Position numbers and translations under genes: made by a program. This document shows, one piece after another, positions 23,171 through 30,968 of a stretch of DNA of 37,057 nt. Below the pieces are notes generated by a model. It was not told the origin of the DNA. It searched no databases and saw only the letters and a program-made list of their open reading frames with translations. Numbering within the stretch: the stretch's first letter is position 1; every line of letters starts with the position of its first letter. Source of the DNA: Lachnospiraceae bacterium (lineage in GTDB: Bacteria; Bacillota; Clostridia; Lachnospirales; Lachnospiraceae); NCBI GenBank assembly GCA_900770225.1, contig CAAGJU010000275.1, positions 1-37,057 on the forward strand, given 5' to 3'.

Positions 23171-23890
23171 TTACTGGATTGCTTCTGCGCTTGCGCTAGC
23201 ATTCGGTGATGCACTAGGCACTTCCGTTGCTTCAGCGCTTGCACTTGCGCTAGCTTCCGGCGCTTCTGTACTTGCGGCGCTTGCCTCCGGATTGCCCTGA
23301 ATCGCCTGCGCTTTCTCTTCGTCTGTTTCAGCCTTCTGATATTCTACGATTTCGTTTGTGCCTACGACGTTTTCGCCATCCGGCTCTACGTAGAAGATCG
23401 TCTTCACTTCATCCTTTTCCCAGATTGCGTACAGTTCGTCTTCCGTGCCAATCGTGAACTCATCGCCCGCCTGATAGGTTGTTCCGCTCCCGTCTTTCGC
23501 AGAGTTCCAATACAGGAACGTATATCCATCGCGCTCTGGAGCAGGCAGAACGACTGTGTCTGCTTCCTCAGAATTCACGACAACAGTTCCTTCTGTATTC
23601 TCAAATTTCTCGTCAATGCTCACGGCGTCTGCCTGTGCTGAGACGTCAGTCTGATTCATCACGGGCGCTACGGGCGCCTCCGTAGGCTGAGCGCTTTCCA
23701 CCGTCTCAGTGCCGCTCTGATCCGCAGGTGCGCTTTCGCTCGCTGCAGCGTCACCGCTTTCCTGTGTGGTCTCCGCAGGCGCATTCTGATCCGGATTCGG
23801 ATTTGTCTCTTCAGCGCTCAGTGTCGTCAGCCCTGCTGACAGGACCGACGCACCAGCGCAGATGATTGAAATAATTTTTTTGTTCAGCAT
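23171..23890 (-). CDS. Secreted protein, single repeat, Ala/Ser-rich tail
   Basis: 239 aa. The signal peptide is MLNKKIISIICAGASVLSAG with likely cleavage after LSA. An acidic Thr/Ala/Glu/Pro-rich spacer follows, then one Listeria-Bacteroides-type repeat (about 105-160: RDGYTFLYWNSAKDGSGTTY ... ELYAIWEKDE) and a tail of low-complexity Ala-Ser-Ala-Glu repeats (about 200-239). There is no wall-anchor motif. The tail is encoded by imperfect GCGCTTGC-type DNA repeats, so its length may vary between strains. Ribosome binding site AAGGAGG, 11 bases behind the 907-aa gene; last gene of the operon. Probably a surface or matrix component. Confidence 0.75.
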   Translation of the reverse strand: MLNKKIISIICAGASVLSAGLTTLSAEETNPNPDQNAPAETTQESGDAAASESAPADQSGTETVESAQPTEAPVAPVMNQTDVSAQADAVSIDEKFENTEGTVVVNSEEADTVVLPAPERDGYTFLYWNSAKDGSGTTYQAGDEFTIGTEDELYAIWEKDEVKTIFYVEPDGENVVGTNEIVEYQKAETDEEKAQAIQGNPEASAASTEAPEASASASAEATEVPSASPNASASAEAIQ

Positions 23891-23901
23891 AATAAGCCTC
23901 C

Positions 23902-26625
23902 TTACTCCTCCCAGTTTGTATCAAACAGCGTAGACATTACCTTCGCGGCAGCCGCCTTTACTGCCGTCCAGCTGAAGCCGTTCTCCAGGACTTTGCTACC
24001 GCCGCCCGAAAGAATTGTCTGCTGGTAAACTTCCGTACCGCCGGATGTTCCCTTTACTGCGCCACTCGGGATTGAAGAAATGTGCGTATCGGTGCTTCCG
24101 GTTCCGTCAGAATCCTGAAGCTTCTGCCCGTCATGCAGATTGGCATGGTATGTGATGACGTAGGTCTTCCGGTGAGCATCGCTGCCGATTGCGTCGCCAG
24201 CACGAAGCGAAACATTTCCCGCTGGCATCGTGAAAGTCAGCTTCTGATTCGTAAGCGTACCGGAAACAGTACCAGACAGTACATTCCACTGTGACCAGTT
24301 GTAGTTGCTGTTTACAGTGGCATTGATGGTGACAGTCTGCCCATATGTATATGTGCCAGCGCCGCTTACGGAATCAATACCCTGTCCTTTTGACAGCGTG
24401 ACCGTATACTTGTTGGCCGTCCAGTGCGCATACAGGGTTGTGCTTGCCGCTTTGTCCCATGCCTTCACCGCCGCATTCGATGCGCTATAATACTGAGTTC
24501 CGCCTGTAGCCGCATCATAAAATCCTGCAAATGTGTAGCCGGTACGGCTCATGCCATTTGTAATGCTCGGAAGCGCAGATCCATATGTAGCCGTGACACT
24601 TGCTGTTGTACCGGAGCCACCGTTTGCATTGAACGATACAGTATATTTATACGGCGTCCACTGTGCATACAGCGTGATATCTTCGGTATATGTCCACACC
24701 CAAGGCTGCCCATATTCCGCCACGCCATGACTGCCAAGGCTCCATACAACGCCGGTCCCGTCTGCCCGCTCATTCCAGCCGGCAAACCAGTAGCCGTCTT
24801 TCGCGAACGCATTCTTCGTTGTGATGAAGTTCGCATTATAGGTTGCGGTCTGCGAAGCCATGGCACCGGAAGACGCTCCGTTTCCGTTGTACGTAACGGT
24901 GTAGGAATTCGCTTCCCACTGCGCATAAACAGGAACATCGGAATTCAGCAGCCATGCACCACTTTTAGAGTAAGTGCCATCATTTGCTGGGCTTCCCGAT
25001 GCGTCGACTACTTTCGTGCCTCCACTTGCCGCCGTATACAGGCCTGCCAATGTATATCCGGTTCTGGTTGGCATCGGGTCAATGTGATCTGTCGCACTGC
25101 CGTAAATAATTGGTGTGGTTGTACGATCACTGTTTCCACCGTTCGCATGAATCACAAGGCGCCCGGTTCTTCTCGGAACGTCTACCTTTGCTGTCCCGGC
25201 ATTATACGATACGCTCTTAGATACTGCCTGATGAGATGCTGTCTGATTGTATGCCCACGTATAACTCTCGCCATACCGAAGCGTTCCGGACCAGCCGGAA
25301 GTATAGTCAGATGGGTACGATCCGTCCGCATTCTGTAGGCGGTACTGAATGATATTGTTTGTTGATGTATTGCGCATCACGCTGACAGACAGCGTGTCGT
25401 TCTTGGCCCCGACTGTGTATGTAGCAATGGTCGCGGCCTTGTAAGTCGTATCTGCCACACGGTTCCAAGTGGGCACTGATGCACCATACTTATATGACTT
25501 GGAATCGATTCGCTGATAGCTAGCAAATGACCCATCCGCATTTTCAAGACGATACTGACGTGTAATCGTATAGCTGTTGCGGCTGTACTTATAGGTGATC
25601 GTCGTCGTACCTGCGCCAGCAATGGTGACCGTCTGCGCTGTCGGCGCTGTGAAGCCGGTATATGCTTTGACCGCAGGTGTTACTTTAGAGTCGGTCGTAC
25701 CCGTGAGGTTCTGCGTATCGATCGTTTTATAGCTTCCATCCAGCTGCTCCTGCTGATGGATAACCTTATACTTCGTGTCCGTGTTAGCTTTCCAGTTCGC
25801 CGTATAAGTTCTATCGCCTGCCGACCCGCTCGGAATCGTCACTGTTGTCTGCGGCGTTGTCCCATTAGCACCAGTCCAGCCGGTGAACGTATACCCCGTG
25901 CGCGTGGGCGCTGTGAGTGCGATTGCGCCCGATTCCACGGTGTATTCCGCCGGGGTGTCACCAGCGTCAGTGCCACCGTTCAGATCGCAGGCGATGTGAT
26001 ATGTAATTGCACTCCACTGTGCATACAGTGGAACCGTATCGCCGTCCTTGGCGCTGAGATTGCTTACCTGCGCTTTATCCGCATACGTCGTGCCCTTGCC
26101 GTCAGCGCTCGTGTTCCACTCGCTGAAGGAATAACCCGTGCGCGTGAATGCATTTGCACTCAATGCGGATTTCACGTCATACGTTAACGATTGTGCAGGC
26201 ATCGAGCCGCCATCAGCGCCGTTGCCGTTAAACGCAATCTTGTATGTGTTCGCACGCCAGTTAGCGCTAAGCGTATCCTTGCTTCCCGGCGCTGCGGTAT
26301 AGATCTTCTTGGCGCTGTCAAACGTTCCTGCGCTGCCAGTGCTCAGCGTCCAGTTCGTGAATGTATAACCTGTGCGCACTGGATCAGCGATTGCCACAGT
26401 CTGCCCCGCTTCCAGATTCTCCATTAACGTGGCGCTTGTCGTTCCGTGCCACGTGCCACCTTTAGGATCAATCGCCAGAGAGTAGTTCCACGTACCTGTC
26501 TTGATCTGCGCGCTCAGAACAGCGTGATCGGTGAAAAAGGCCGAAACGGCCGGAATCGCGCAAATGACTGCCAGCAGGCAGATCATCACGATATATAAAG
26601 ATTTATTAACTTTCTTACGACTCAT
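23902..26625 (-). CDS. Large repeat surface protein with SipW-type signal
   Basis: 907 aa from MSRKKVNKSL (ATG 26625 behind AAAGGTG); the open frame continues upstream but without a start site. The N-terminus (one hydrophobic helix, then VSAFFTDHAVLSAQIKTGTW) is the signal type of TasA/camelysin proteins, where cleavage before FFTD is done by a SipW-class peptidase. About seven Listeria-Bacteroides-type repeats follow (RTGYTFxxW ... LYAQW pattern), interrupted around residues 300-500 by a MucBP-like stretch (YKVIHQQEQLDGSYKTID and later YRLENADGS/YRLQNADGS repeats). It probably forms a long adhesin or matrix protein. There is no LPXTG or TM at the C-terminus, so retention would be by association with the TasA-like proteins encoded just upstream. 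Confidence 0.85.
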   Translation of the reverse strand: MSRKKVNKSLYIVMICLLAVICAIPAVSAFFTDHAVLSAQIKTGTWNYSLAIDPKGGTWHGTTSATLMENLEAGQTVAIADPVRTGYTFTNWTLSTGSAGTFDSAKKIYTAAPGSKDTLSANWRANTYKIAFNGNGADGGSMPAQSLTYDVKSALSANAFTRTGYSFSEWNTSADGKGTTYADKAQVSNLSAKDGDTVPLYAQWSAITYHIACDLNGGTDAGDTPAEYTVESGAIALTAPTRTGYTFTGWTGANGTTPQTTVTIPSGSAGDRTYTANWKANTDTKYKVIHQQEQLDGSYKTIDTQNLTGTTDSKVTPAVKAYTGFTAPTAQTVTIAGAGTTTITYKYSRNSYTITRQYRLENADGSFASYQRIDSKSYKYGASVPTWNRVADTTYKAATIATYTVGAKNDTLSVSVMRNTSTNNIIQYRLQNADGSYPSDYTSGWSGTLRYGESYTWAYNQTASHQAVSKSVSYNAGTAKVDVPRRTGRLVIHANGGNSDRTTTPIIYGSATDHIDPMPTRTGYTLAGLYTAASGGTKVVDASGSPANDGTYSKSGAWLLNSDVPVYAQWEANSYTVTYNGNGASSGAMASQTATYNANFITTKNAFAKDGYWFAGWNERADGTGVVWSLGSHGVAEYGQPWVWTYTEDITLYAQWTPYKYTVSFNANGGSGTTASVTATYGSALPSITNGMSRTGYTFAGFYDAATGGTQYYSASNAAVKAWDKAASTTLYAHWTANKYTVTLSKGQGIDSVSGAGTYTYGQTVTINATVNSNYNWSQWNVLSGTVSGTLTNQKLTFTMPAGNVSLRAGDAIGSDAHRKTYVITYHANLHDGQKLQDSDGTGSTDTHISSIPSGAVKGTSGGTEVYQQTILSGGGSKVLENGFSWTAVKAAAAKVMSTLFDTNWEE

Positions 26626-26658
26626 TTTCGCACCTTTCTGCACCTTTCTCTTCACATA

Positions 26659-26720
26659 TTCGGGTGCTGAGCTAGAAAACCAATGCGGTAAGCATTGGTC
26701 TAAATGCTCAAAATCCGAAC
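26659..26720 (-). repeat. Duplicated nested stem-loop, copy 2
   Basis: Directly behind the second TasA-like gene. On the minus strand TTCGG, GAGC and GACCAATG pair with CCGAA, GCTC and CATTGGTT, separated by same-size internal loops, giving one long hairpin. Nearly identical to copy 1 (27646-27708). Confidence 0.75.
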
Positions 26721-26722
26721 TT

Positions 26723-27616
26723 TTATTCCCGTATGATCTCTCCACCGCCGCTAACTTTCGTAGTTGATTCAAATTGCATAAGGTTTTCCCAATCGCCCGT
26801 CGCAATTGGAGCGCCAGTATTCGGATCAATGCTCAGTTCAGAATCCGCTGAATTGCGGTGCTGCTTCGCATAAACATCCGTGCGGATGCCTATCGTTGCT
26901 CCCTGGAACTTGTTTTTAGCCATACGATCGAACATCGTGTTGTATGCATATACTGCTGATGTTCCTTTGCCGTCTGCTTCCTTAGAGCCGGAAAGCACTT
27001 CGGTGTCAGTGGTTACATAAATGAGATTCAGACTATCGCCCTGCGAAGACCCCGCAGCCATATGCGTCACTTTAACATACGGTGTGCCAAGTCCATCAAT
27101 CGTATACACGTCTTTATCGGCCGTGTCATCCAGCTTATTGCCAGATGTCAACTGGGCAGCTACACGGACGACTTTTGCTGTATCAAACGACTTCTCGCCA
27201 GTATTTACAATCTGGTATCCAAGCACGCCTGAGTCTCCGGGATTGATGATTTGCTTAGTACGGTTCAAACGCATAACGGGCGGCTTAGGGACCATGTGAA
27301 CACCTCCCCCTCCAGCATCGACGCCCTGATAACCGGGATTCTCAATTGCGCCCGTTACGGAGCCGTCTGCATTGAGCGTGCCGAGATTGTTCCAAATATC
27401 CGATAAATCGATTACCTCCATGCTCATTGTGCCAGCATTAGCCGAGCTGCTGATTTCCGCCTTATCCGTAAAGAACGCGTTGGTTCCAGCAATTCCGCCT
27501 ACGGCGCCGATCCCGCAGAGCAAGGCAACGGCCAATACGCCGGCTTGCATGCGATGGGAATGCGGCTTCTTGTTCTTAAAACGATTTGATTTGTCCGGAT
27601 GTTCTGCTGCGATCAT
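26723..27616 (-). CDS. TasA/camelysin-like secreted protein 2
   Basis: 297 aa from MIAAEHPDKSNRF (ATG 27616, ribosome binding site GGGAGG). A basic N-terminus is followed by a hydrophobic helix (AGVLAVALLCGIGAVGGIAG) and TNAFFTDKAEI, the SipW-dependent signal. The mature part carries the TasA-type strand pattern (GTMSMEV, INPGDSGVLGYQIVNTGEKSFDTAKV) and a conserved DVYAKQHRNS near the C-terminus shared with the paralogue. TasA family proteins form extracellular fibres in Bacillus biofilms. The gene is a tandem duplicate of 27714-28493, diverged mostly in loops (Gly-rich insert near 85). Its acidic C-terminus ends GGGEIIRE. Confidence 0.85.
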   Translation of the reverse strand: MIAAEHPDKSNRFKNKKPHSHRMQAGVLAVALLCGIGAVGGIAGTNAFFTDKAEISSSANAGTMSMEVIDLSDIWNNLGTLNADGSVTGAIENPGYQGVDAGGGGVHMVPKPPVMRLNRTKQIINPGDSGVLGYQIVNTGEKSFDTAKVVRVAAQLTSGNKLDDTADKDVYTIDGLGTPYVKVTHMAAGSSQGDSLNLIYVTTDTEVLSGSKEADGKGTSAVYAYNTMFDRMAKNKFQGATIGIRTDVYAKQHRNSADSELSIDPNTGAPIATGDWENLMQFESTTKVSGGGEIIRE

Positions 27617-27645
27617 AAAATTTTCCTCCCTCAATCCGAAATGTT

Positions 27646-27708
27646 TTCGGGTTCTGAGCTAGAAGACCAATGCCGTAAACATTGGTCTAAATGCTCAAAA
27701 TCCGAACT
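27646..27708 (-). repeat. Duplicated nested stem-loop, copy 1
   Basis: Begins five bases behind the first TasA-like gene and has the same three-helix hairpin as copy 2; the innermost stem is GACCAATG/CATTGGTC. It lies between two co-transcribed genes and has no U-tract, so it looks like an mRNA-processing, stability or regulatory element rather than a terminator. Confidence 0.75.
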
Positions 27709-27713
27709 GGCGG

Positions 27714-28493
27714 TTAGTCAACAACAGTTTCGAAGCTGCCGATGTTTGTCCAGTCACCGGTTCCTTCGACGGTTCCGTCATCGGCGATCTTAAGCGCGGA
27801 TGTGACGGAATTCCGATGCTGCTTCGCATATACATCCGTATGAATGGTGATGGTCGCATCCTGGAACTTGTTCTTTACATCACGAGAGAACGCCGTGTTA
27901 TATGCATAAACGGCAGAAGTTCCCTTGCCATCTTTTTCTACGGATCCGCTCAGCGCTTCAGAATCGTTCTGCGCGTAAGTCAAAACCATCGTGTTCCCTT
28001 TGAAGGTAGGCTTTGCGGTGCCAAGACCATCAATGGTATACGATCCGTCATCCGCGTCGGACATTGTCGCAGCACTATCCTTCAGAGCAACAGTCACCCG
28101 TGTCACCTTTGCAGTGTCAAACGACTTCTCACCCGTGTTCTCGATCTTATACGCATAGATACCATCATCGCCAGGGTTGATAATCCCAGTGGACGGATTG
28201 GCTGCGTCTGTTGCTGCCGGAAGTGTGAAATCGGTGCCCTGATAGCCAGCCGTCTTAATTGCTCCCGTTGTAGAGCCGTCGGCATTATGTGTGCCATAAT
28301 CGCCATCCAGATCCGACATGTCAGTGACCTTCATGTTCATCGTGCCGACATTTACAGTGCTGTCAATCTGGCTCCGATCCGTAAAAAACGCACTCGTGCC
28401 GGCGATTCCGCCTACAGCGCCAATGCCGCACAGCAGTGCGACAGCCAGCACGCCCTTGCGCATACCGCTGGACTTTTTCTTGTTTTCTGCCAT
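27714..28493 (-). CDS. TasA/camelysin-like secreted protein 1
   Basis: 259 aa. MAENKKKSSGMRKGVLAVAL with a hydrophobic helix and AGTSAFFTDRSQI, the SipW-type cleavage region (probable cut after residue 35). The mature domain repeats the layout of the neighbour: VNVGTMNMKV, GIINPGDDGIYAYKIENTGE, KSFDTAKVTRV and DVYAKQHRNS. In Bacillus such proteins (TasA, CalY) form fibres or surface proteases/adhesins. The cognate peptidase is encoded just upstream. The ribosome binding site is AAGGGAG, next to a small GAGAA/TTCTC hairpin. Being first of the pair and followed by a stable stem-loop, it is probably the most highly expressed gene of the operon (inference). Confidence 0.87.
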   Translation of the reverse strand: MAENKKKSSGMRKGVLAVALLCGIGAVGGIAGTSAFFTDRSQIDSTVNVGTMNMKVTDMSDLDGDYGTHNADGSTTGAIKTAGYQGTDFTLPAATDAANPSTGIINPGDDGIYAYKIENTGEKSFDTAKVTRVTVALKDSAATMSDADDGSYTIDGLGTAKPTFKGNTMVLTYAQNDSEALSGSVEKDGKGTSAVYAYNTAFSRDVKNKFQDATITIHTDVYAKQHRNSVTSALKIADDGTVEGTGDWTNIGSFETVVD

Positions 28494-28701
28494 TACTTTT
28501 TCTTTCTCCCTTGAGAATTTTTTCTCTGCTTATTTACTTGGCATATAGACTCGGCGCTCGTGGTGAGCGCTTCGAGTGGCAGCCGGCGCTTTTATTACGC
28601 TGTGCTGACGAATGGAATCAGCGCACCGGTGTGCAAGCGATGCAGCATGCCACTGTGGGATATGTACCCGCCAGCGCTATGGACGTTAGCGTATGTACCA
28701 A
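28494..28701 (-). other. Intergenic leader between sipW and TasA-like genes
   Basis: About 208 bases with no gene I can support, in an operon where other gaps are below 100. It may hold a second promoter for the fibre genes (an AT-rich stretch lies near 28500-28550), but I see no convincing -35/-10 pair and no terminator. Confidence 0.4.
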
Positions 28702-29121
28702 TCAGATATCCGATAGATGCCTGATCTTGCGCACCAGCGGCGCTACGAAGTTGAAATGCGCTACGGCCTTGCCTACGATCTGCTGGCGCTCCACTGGCGC
28801 AAAATCCGCACTATCGTTGTTGTCACCTTCAAAGATGTAATCCCCATTTTCGTCGATATCGACGATGCGGTGCATCACCTGCCGATTTCCGGACTGGTAC
28901 ACCGCTACATCACCCACTTCCGGTTCTGCGCTGTCGTATGCGCTGTCATCGACCAGCACAATTGCGCCGATCTGATACTCAGGGCGCATCGATCCGGTCT
29001 CCACGTACCGCGCGTCGTATCTGAAGCGCACGAATACGAGCATTGCGCAGATAGCGCAGATGATTATTGTTACGATCCAGCCGGCGATATCGCGGCCGGA
29101 GCGCGTTTCCTCACTCTTCAT
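28702..29121 (-). CDS. sipW: SipW-type signal peptidase I
   Basis: 139 aa. One TM helix (13-33), then YVETGSMRPEYQIG with catalytic S44, an AIVLVDD and DVAVYQ strand pair, QVMHRIV with H84 in place of the bacterial Lys, and FEGDNNDSAD. The Ser-His arrangement is that of the ER-type/SipW signal peptidases, which process TasA-like proteins, unlike ordinary LepB. It is shorter than Bacillus SipW (about 190 aa) and lacks a second C-terminal TM. It overlaps the upstream gene by 11 bases; ribosome binding site GGAGAAGG. Its substrates are most likely the three proteins with xxAFFTD signals encoded downstream. Confidence 0.88.
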   Translation of the reverse strand: MKSEETRSGRDIAGWIVTIIICAICAMLVFVRFRYDARYVETGSMRPEYQIGAIVLVDDSAYDSAEPEVGDVAVYQSGNRQVMHRIVDIDENGDYIFEGDNNDSADFAPVERQQIVGKAVAHFNFVAPLVRKIRHLSDI

Positions 29122-29764
29122 TCTTCCTTCTCCTGCTTCCGATGATTACGATCAGCGCACCTGCCGCGACGCACACAATTCCAGCGATAGCAGTCAACAT
29201 ACCCGCATCGGTATCGAGCATCTGATTCACCGCGACCTGTACAGTCTGTGCTTCCGTTCCCTGCGCCTGCTTGTCGTACTCGCCGACAAACGTGAAGCGG
29301 CACTTCATCACTTCGCCCATCAGCGCATTATCCGGTTTGTGCGCGTGCTCCGGATCAAGCGTGTAATCGAAGTGCACTGTGCGCGATTCTCCGACTTTCA
29401 GCACCGTCTCGAATGCGCTGTCATTCATGGCGCCGTTGTAGTAGTCCGTAGCGCTGTCGTAGATATGCTCGTGCGAACGCTTGTACGTCTCCGTACCGCT
29501 TGTCAGCTCTTCCACGCGCACCAGCGTGACCTTCATGTCCGCGCTCGTATCGTTACGGAACACAATCTCGTTACCATACGTCTCACCGATGTTCGGCGCG
29601 GTCAGCGCCATCAGGTTATCCGAGTCGATCGTGAACGTATAGCGCTCTCCGTCTGCACGAAACACGGCTTCAACCGTTTCTGCGCGCGCGGGAGTTATGA
29701 GCAGCGCCAGTGCACTGAACGCGCCGGTGATCAGCGCTAACAGCCTGTTTCCGTGCTTCCGCAT
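29111..29764 (-). CDS. Membrane-anchored surface protein
   Basis: 217 aa. The signal peptide is MRKHGNRLLALITGAFSALA, cleaved near ARA-ET. A beta-rich domain of about 150 residues follows, with NEIVFRNDTSADMKVTLVRVEEL reminiscent of the Ig-like modules of surface proteins. A C-terminal TM helix ends in RRRKNEE. The layout resembles wall-anchored proteins, but the sequence before the helix (QMLDTDAG) is not an LPXTG motif, so anchoring is probably only by the membrane. It overlaps the lipoprotein gene by 28 bases. Position directly before sipW suggests a minor fibre, anchor or assembly factor, comparable in place to TapA in Bacillus but without recognisable similarity. Confidence 0.75.
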   Translation of the reverse strand: MRKHGNRLLALITGAFSALALLITPARAETVEAVFRADGERYTFTIDSDNLMALTAPNIGETYGNEIVFRNDTSADMKVTLVRVEELTSGTETYKRSHEHIYDSATDYYNGAMNDSAFETVLKVGESRTVHFDYTLDPEHAHKPDNALMGEVMKCRFTFVGEYDKQAQGTEAQTVQVAVNQMLDTDAGMLTAIAGIVCVAAGALIVIIGSRRRKNEE

Positions 29765-30408
29765 GCTTCAGCCTCAGCGCTTGCACTTGTAGCGCTTGTA
29801 TTCTCAGCGCTTTCCGAACCGTCTCTCAGCGCATCGAACATCTCCGCGTAGATCTGCTTCAGCGCATCTTTCTGTTCGGCGCTTAACTCGAAATCCGAAC
29901 TCGTAATAGACAAATCGTCAAACAATGACAGATGATGCGCTACCGCTTTGCCGCCCTTCACCGCGATAACTTCGGGGATCTGGAACGACGCCGCATGTTC
30001 CGCGCCATCATCGCCCGTTACGAACTCGATCCAATCGAGATTGCGGCACAGCGTATCTATCTGATCCTGCGTAACGCTGCCATCGGTGAATGACACGTAA
30101 TACACCGGCGTATCCTCATCAAGCGCCACATCCGCAAGCACAGGAAGCGCTCTCTGGCAATAAGGACACCAATCAGCGCTATACACGATCATTCCGGTGC
30201 CGTCCTCGTCAAACAGTTTCAGCGCCTCATCGAACGCAACCGGCTCGAATGCGCTGCGCTCTTCATCAGTCAGGCGCTCGTAGCTTGCGAGATCGTCCGC
30301 GCTATCATCCGCCTCAAGCGGAGTCACGCTGATGGAATGCTGCGCGCACCCGGACAGCGCAATTACAGCGCATGCGGCGGTAACAATATGTAAAGCGCCT
30401 CGGTTCAT
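29737..30408 (-). CDS. Thioredoxin-like lipoprotein (CPYC)
   Basis: 223 aa. The lipobox LSGC has its lipidated Cys at 21. A thioredoxin fold follows with MIVYSADWCPYCQRALPVL (C81-P-Y-C84) and a cis-proline in QIPEVIAV (P145). The C-terminus is a low-complexity Ser/Ala/Thr/Glu tail with two more Cys. Extracytoplasmic thioredoxins of this kind reduce or form disulfides in exported proteins. The downstream surface proteins contain few Cys, so its partner could be the GCC-containing Lgt-like domain or another protein (inference). Ribosome binding site GGGAGG; first gene of the surface operon, behind the operator-like site at 30444-30454. Confidence 0.85.
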   Translation of the reverse strand: MNRGALHIVTAACAVIALSGCAQHSISVTPLEADDSADDLASYERLTDEERSAFEPVAFDEALKLFDEDGTGMIVYSADWCPYCQRALPVLADVALDEDTPVYYVSFTDGSVTQDQIDTLCRNLDWIEFVTGDDGAEHAASFQIPEVIAVKGGKAVAHHLSLFDDLSITSSDFELSAEQKDALKQIYAEMFDALRDGSESAENTSATSASAEAEACGSTETGC

Positions 30409-30443
30409 TTGCTTCCTCCCTTTTTCGTTTCACATATAGTATA

Positions 30444-30454
30444 TGCATTTTGCA
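30444..30454 (-). promoter_or_regulatory. Operator-like palindrome TGCAAAATGCA (P4)
   Basis: 36 bases before the first gene of the surface operon, within TTTGCAAAATGCATA, which is repeated exactly at 5676-5692. A TATACT sequence abuts it (30439-30444), so a bound regulator would cover the promoter. It resembles the TGC-N5-GCA site of P1-P3 but lacks the rest of their layout. Confidence 0.45.
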
Positions 30455-30488
30455 AACTGACTTTTCTTCATGAATTACCGGTGCACAC

Positions 30489-30514
30489 AAAAAAACCGCC
30501 GAAGTTATCGGCGG
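30489..30514 (-). terminator. Terminator of the P3 operon
   Basis: CCGCCGA/TCGGCGG with a five-base loop and seven T on the minus strand, 15 bases behind the 84-codon gene. It separates the right-hand small-gene operon from the surface operon. Confidence 0.9.
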
Positions 30515-30528
30515 CGTGAAATTGTAGG

Positions 30529-30783
30529 TTACTTATACCAACGAGAACGGCCAAGATTGACCATGTACTTATCAACTTCGGCGAATCCGCTCTTCAATGG
30601 CGGGACGTCTTCATCGTACACAGGCTTTCCTGTCTTTTCGATGGCAAACTGATTGAAATCGTGGATTTCATTTATCAGCGCGGCATCGACCGGTTTCTTT
30701 CGGTAATAATACGGCCTAATTATGCTGTCATTGATGCATGTTCTCTTTCGGCGTCGCTGGTTCTGGTAACGGCTTCCATGCAA
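30529..30783 (-). CDS. Hypothetical protein, start uncertain
   Basis: Up to 84 aa. The C-terminal 50 residues (DAALINEIHDFNQFAIEKTG ... LGRSRWYK) look like a genuine soluble protein and the stop sits just before a strong terminator. There is no ATG; the frame could start at TTG 30783, which overlaps the DUF551 gene by 56 bases, or at another non-standard codon. No ribosome binding site is evident, so translation may depend on coupling with the overlapping gene. Confidence 0.5.
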   Translation of the reverse strand: MHGSRYQNQRRRKRTCINDSIIRPYYYRKKPVDAALINEIHDFNQFAIEKTGKPVYDEDVPPLKSGFAEVDKYMVNLGRSRWYK

Positions 30784-30955
30784 TCACTTCGGTGCGGCCA
30801 ACTGTGTTAATCGGATAAATCTGCCACACTCCGCACAAATCAGTTGCTCCGACAGTAACCGCAGTGCCGAACAACGGCCCTGAGCACGTCACCAGCACAG
30901 GAACATTCGGCTCTGGCCAGCGGTCGGCAACGTAAATCCATTTGTTTTCTGTCAT
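30728..30955 (-). CDS. DUF551-like small protein
   Basis: 75 aa: MTENKWIYVADRWPEPNVPV and, near the end, TEVIAWKPLPEPATP. The frame W-I-x-V-x-x-R-x-P-E-x-x-V-P-V-L-V ... W-x-P-L-P-E-P is the DUF551 signature, common in phages and their hosts, function unknown. Start at 30955 behind GGGAG; the longer frame to 31096 has no ribosome binding site. Confidence 0.75.
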   Translation of the reverse strand: MTENKWIYVADRWPEPNVPVLVTCSGPLFGTAVTVGATDLCGVWQIYPINTVGRTEVIAWKPLPEPATPKENMHQ

Positions 30956-30968
30956 GTGTTTCTCCCGC

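Noticed and set aside
23200..23290. CRISPR-like or minisatellite repeat
   Set aside because: The GCGCTTGC-type repeats are irregular, have no spacers and encode the Ala/Ser tail of a protein.
24424..25338. 304-codon plus-strand frame
   Set aside because: Antisense to the 907-aa repeat protein; Cys/Arg-rich translation and no start signal.
29111..29764. LPXTG wall anchor in the surface protein
   Set aside because: The C-terminal helix and RRRK tail fit, but the preceding QMLDTDAG is not an LPXTG or known sortase motif.
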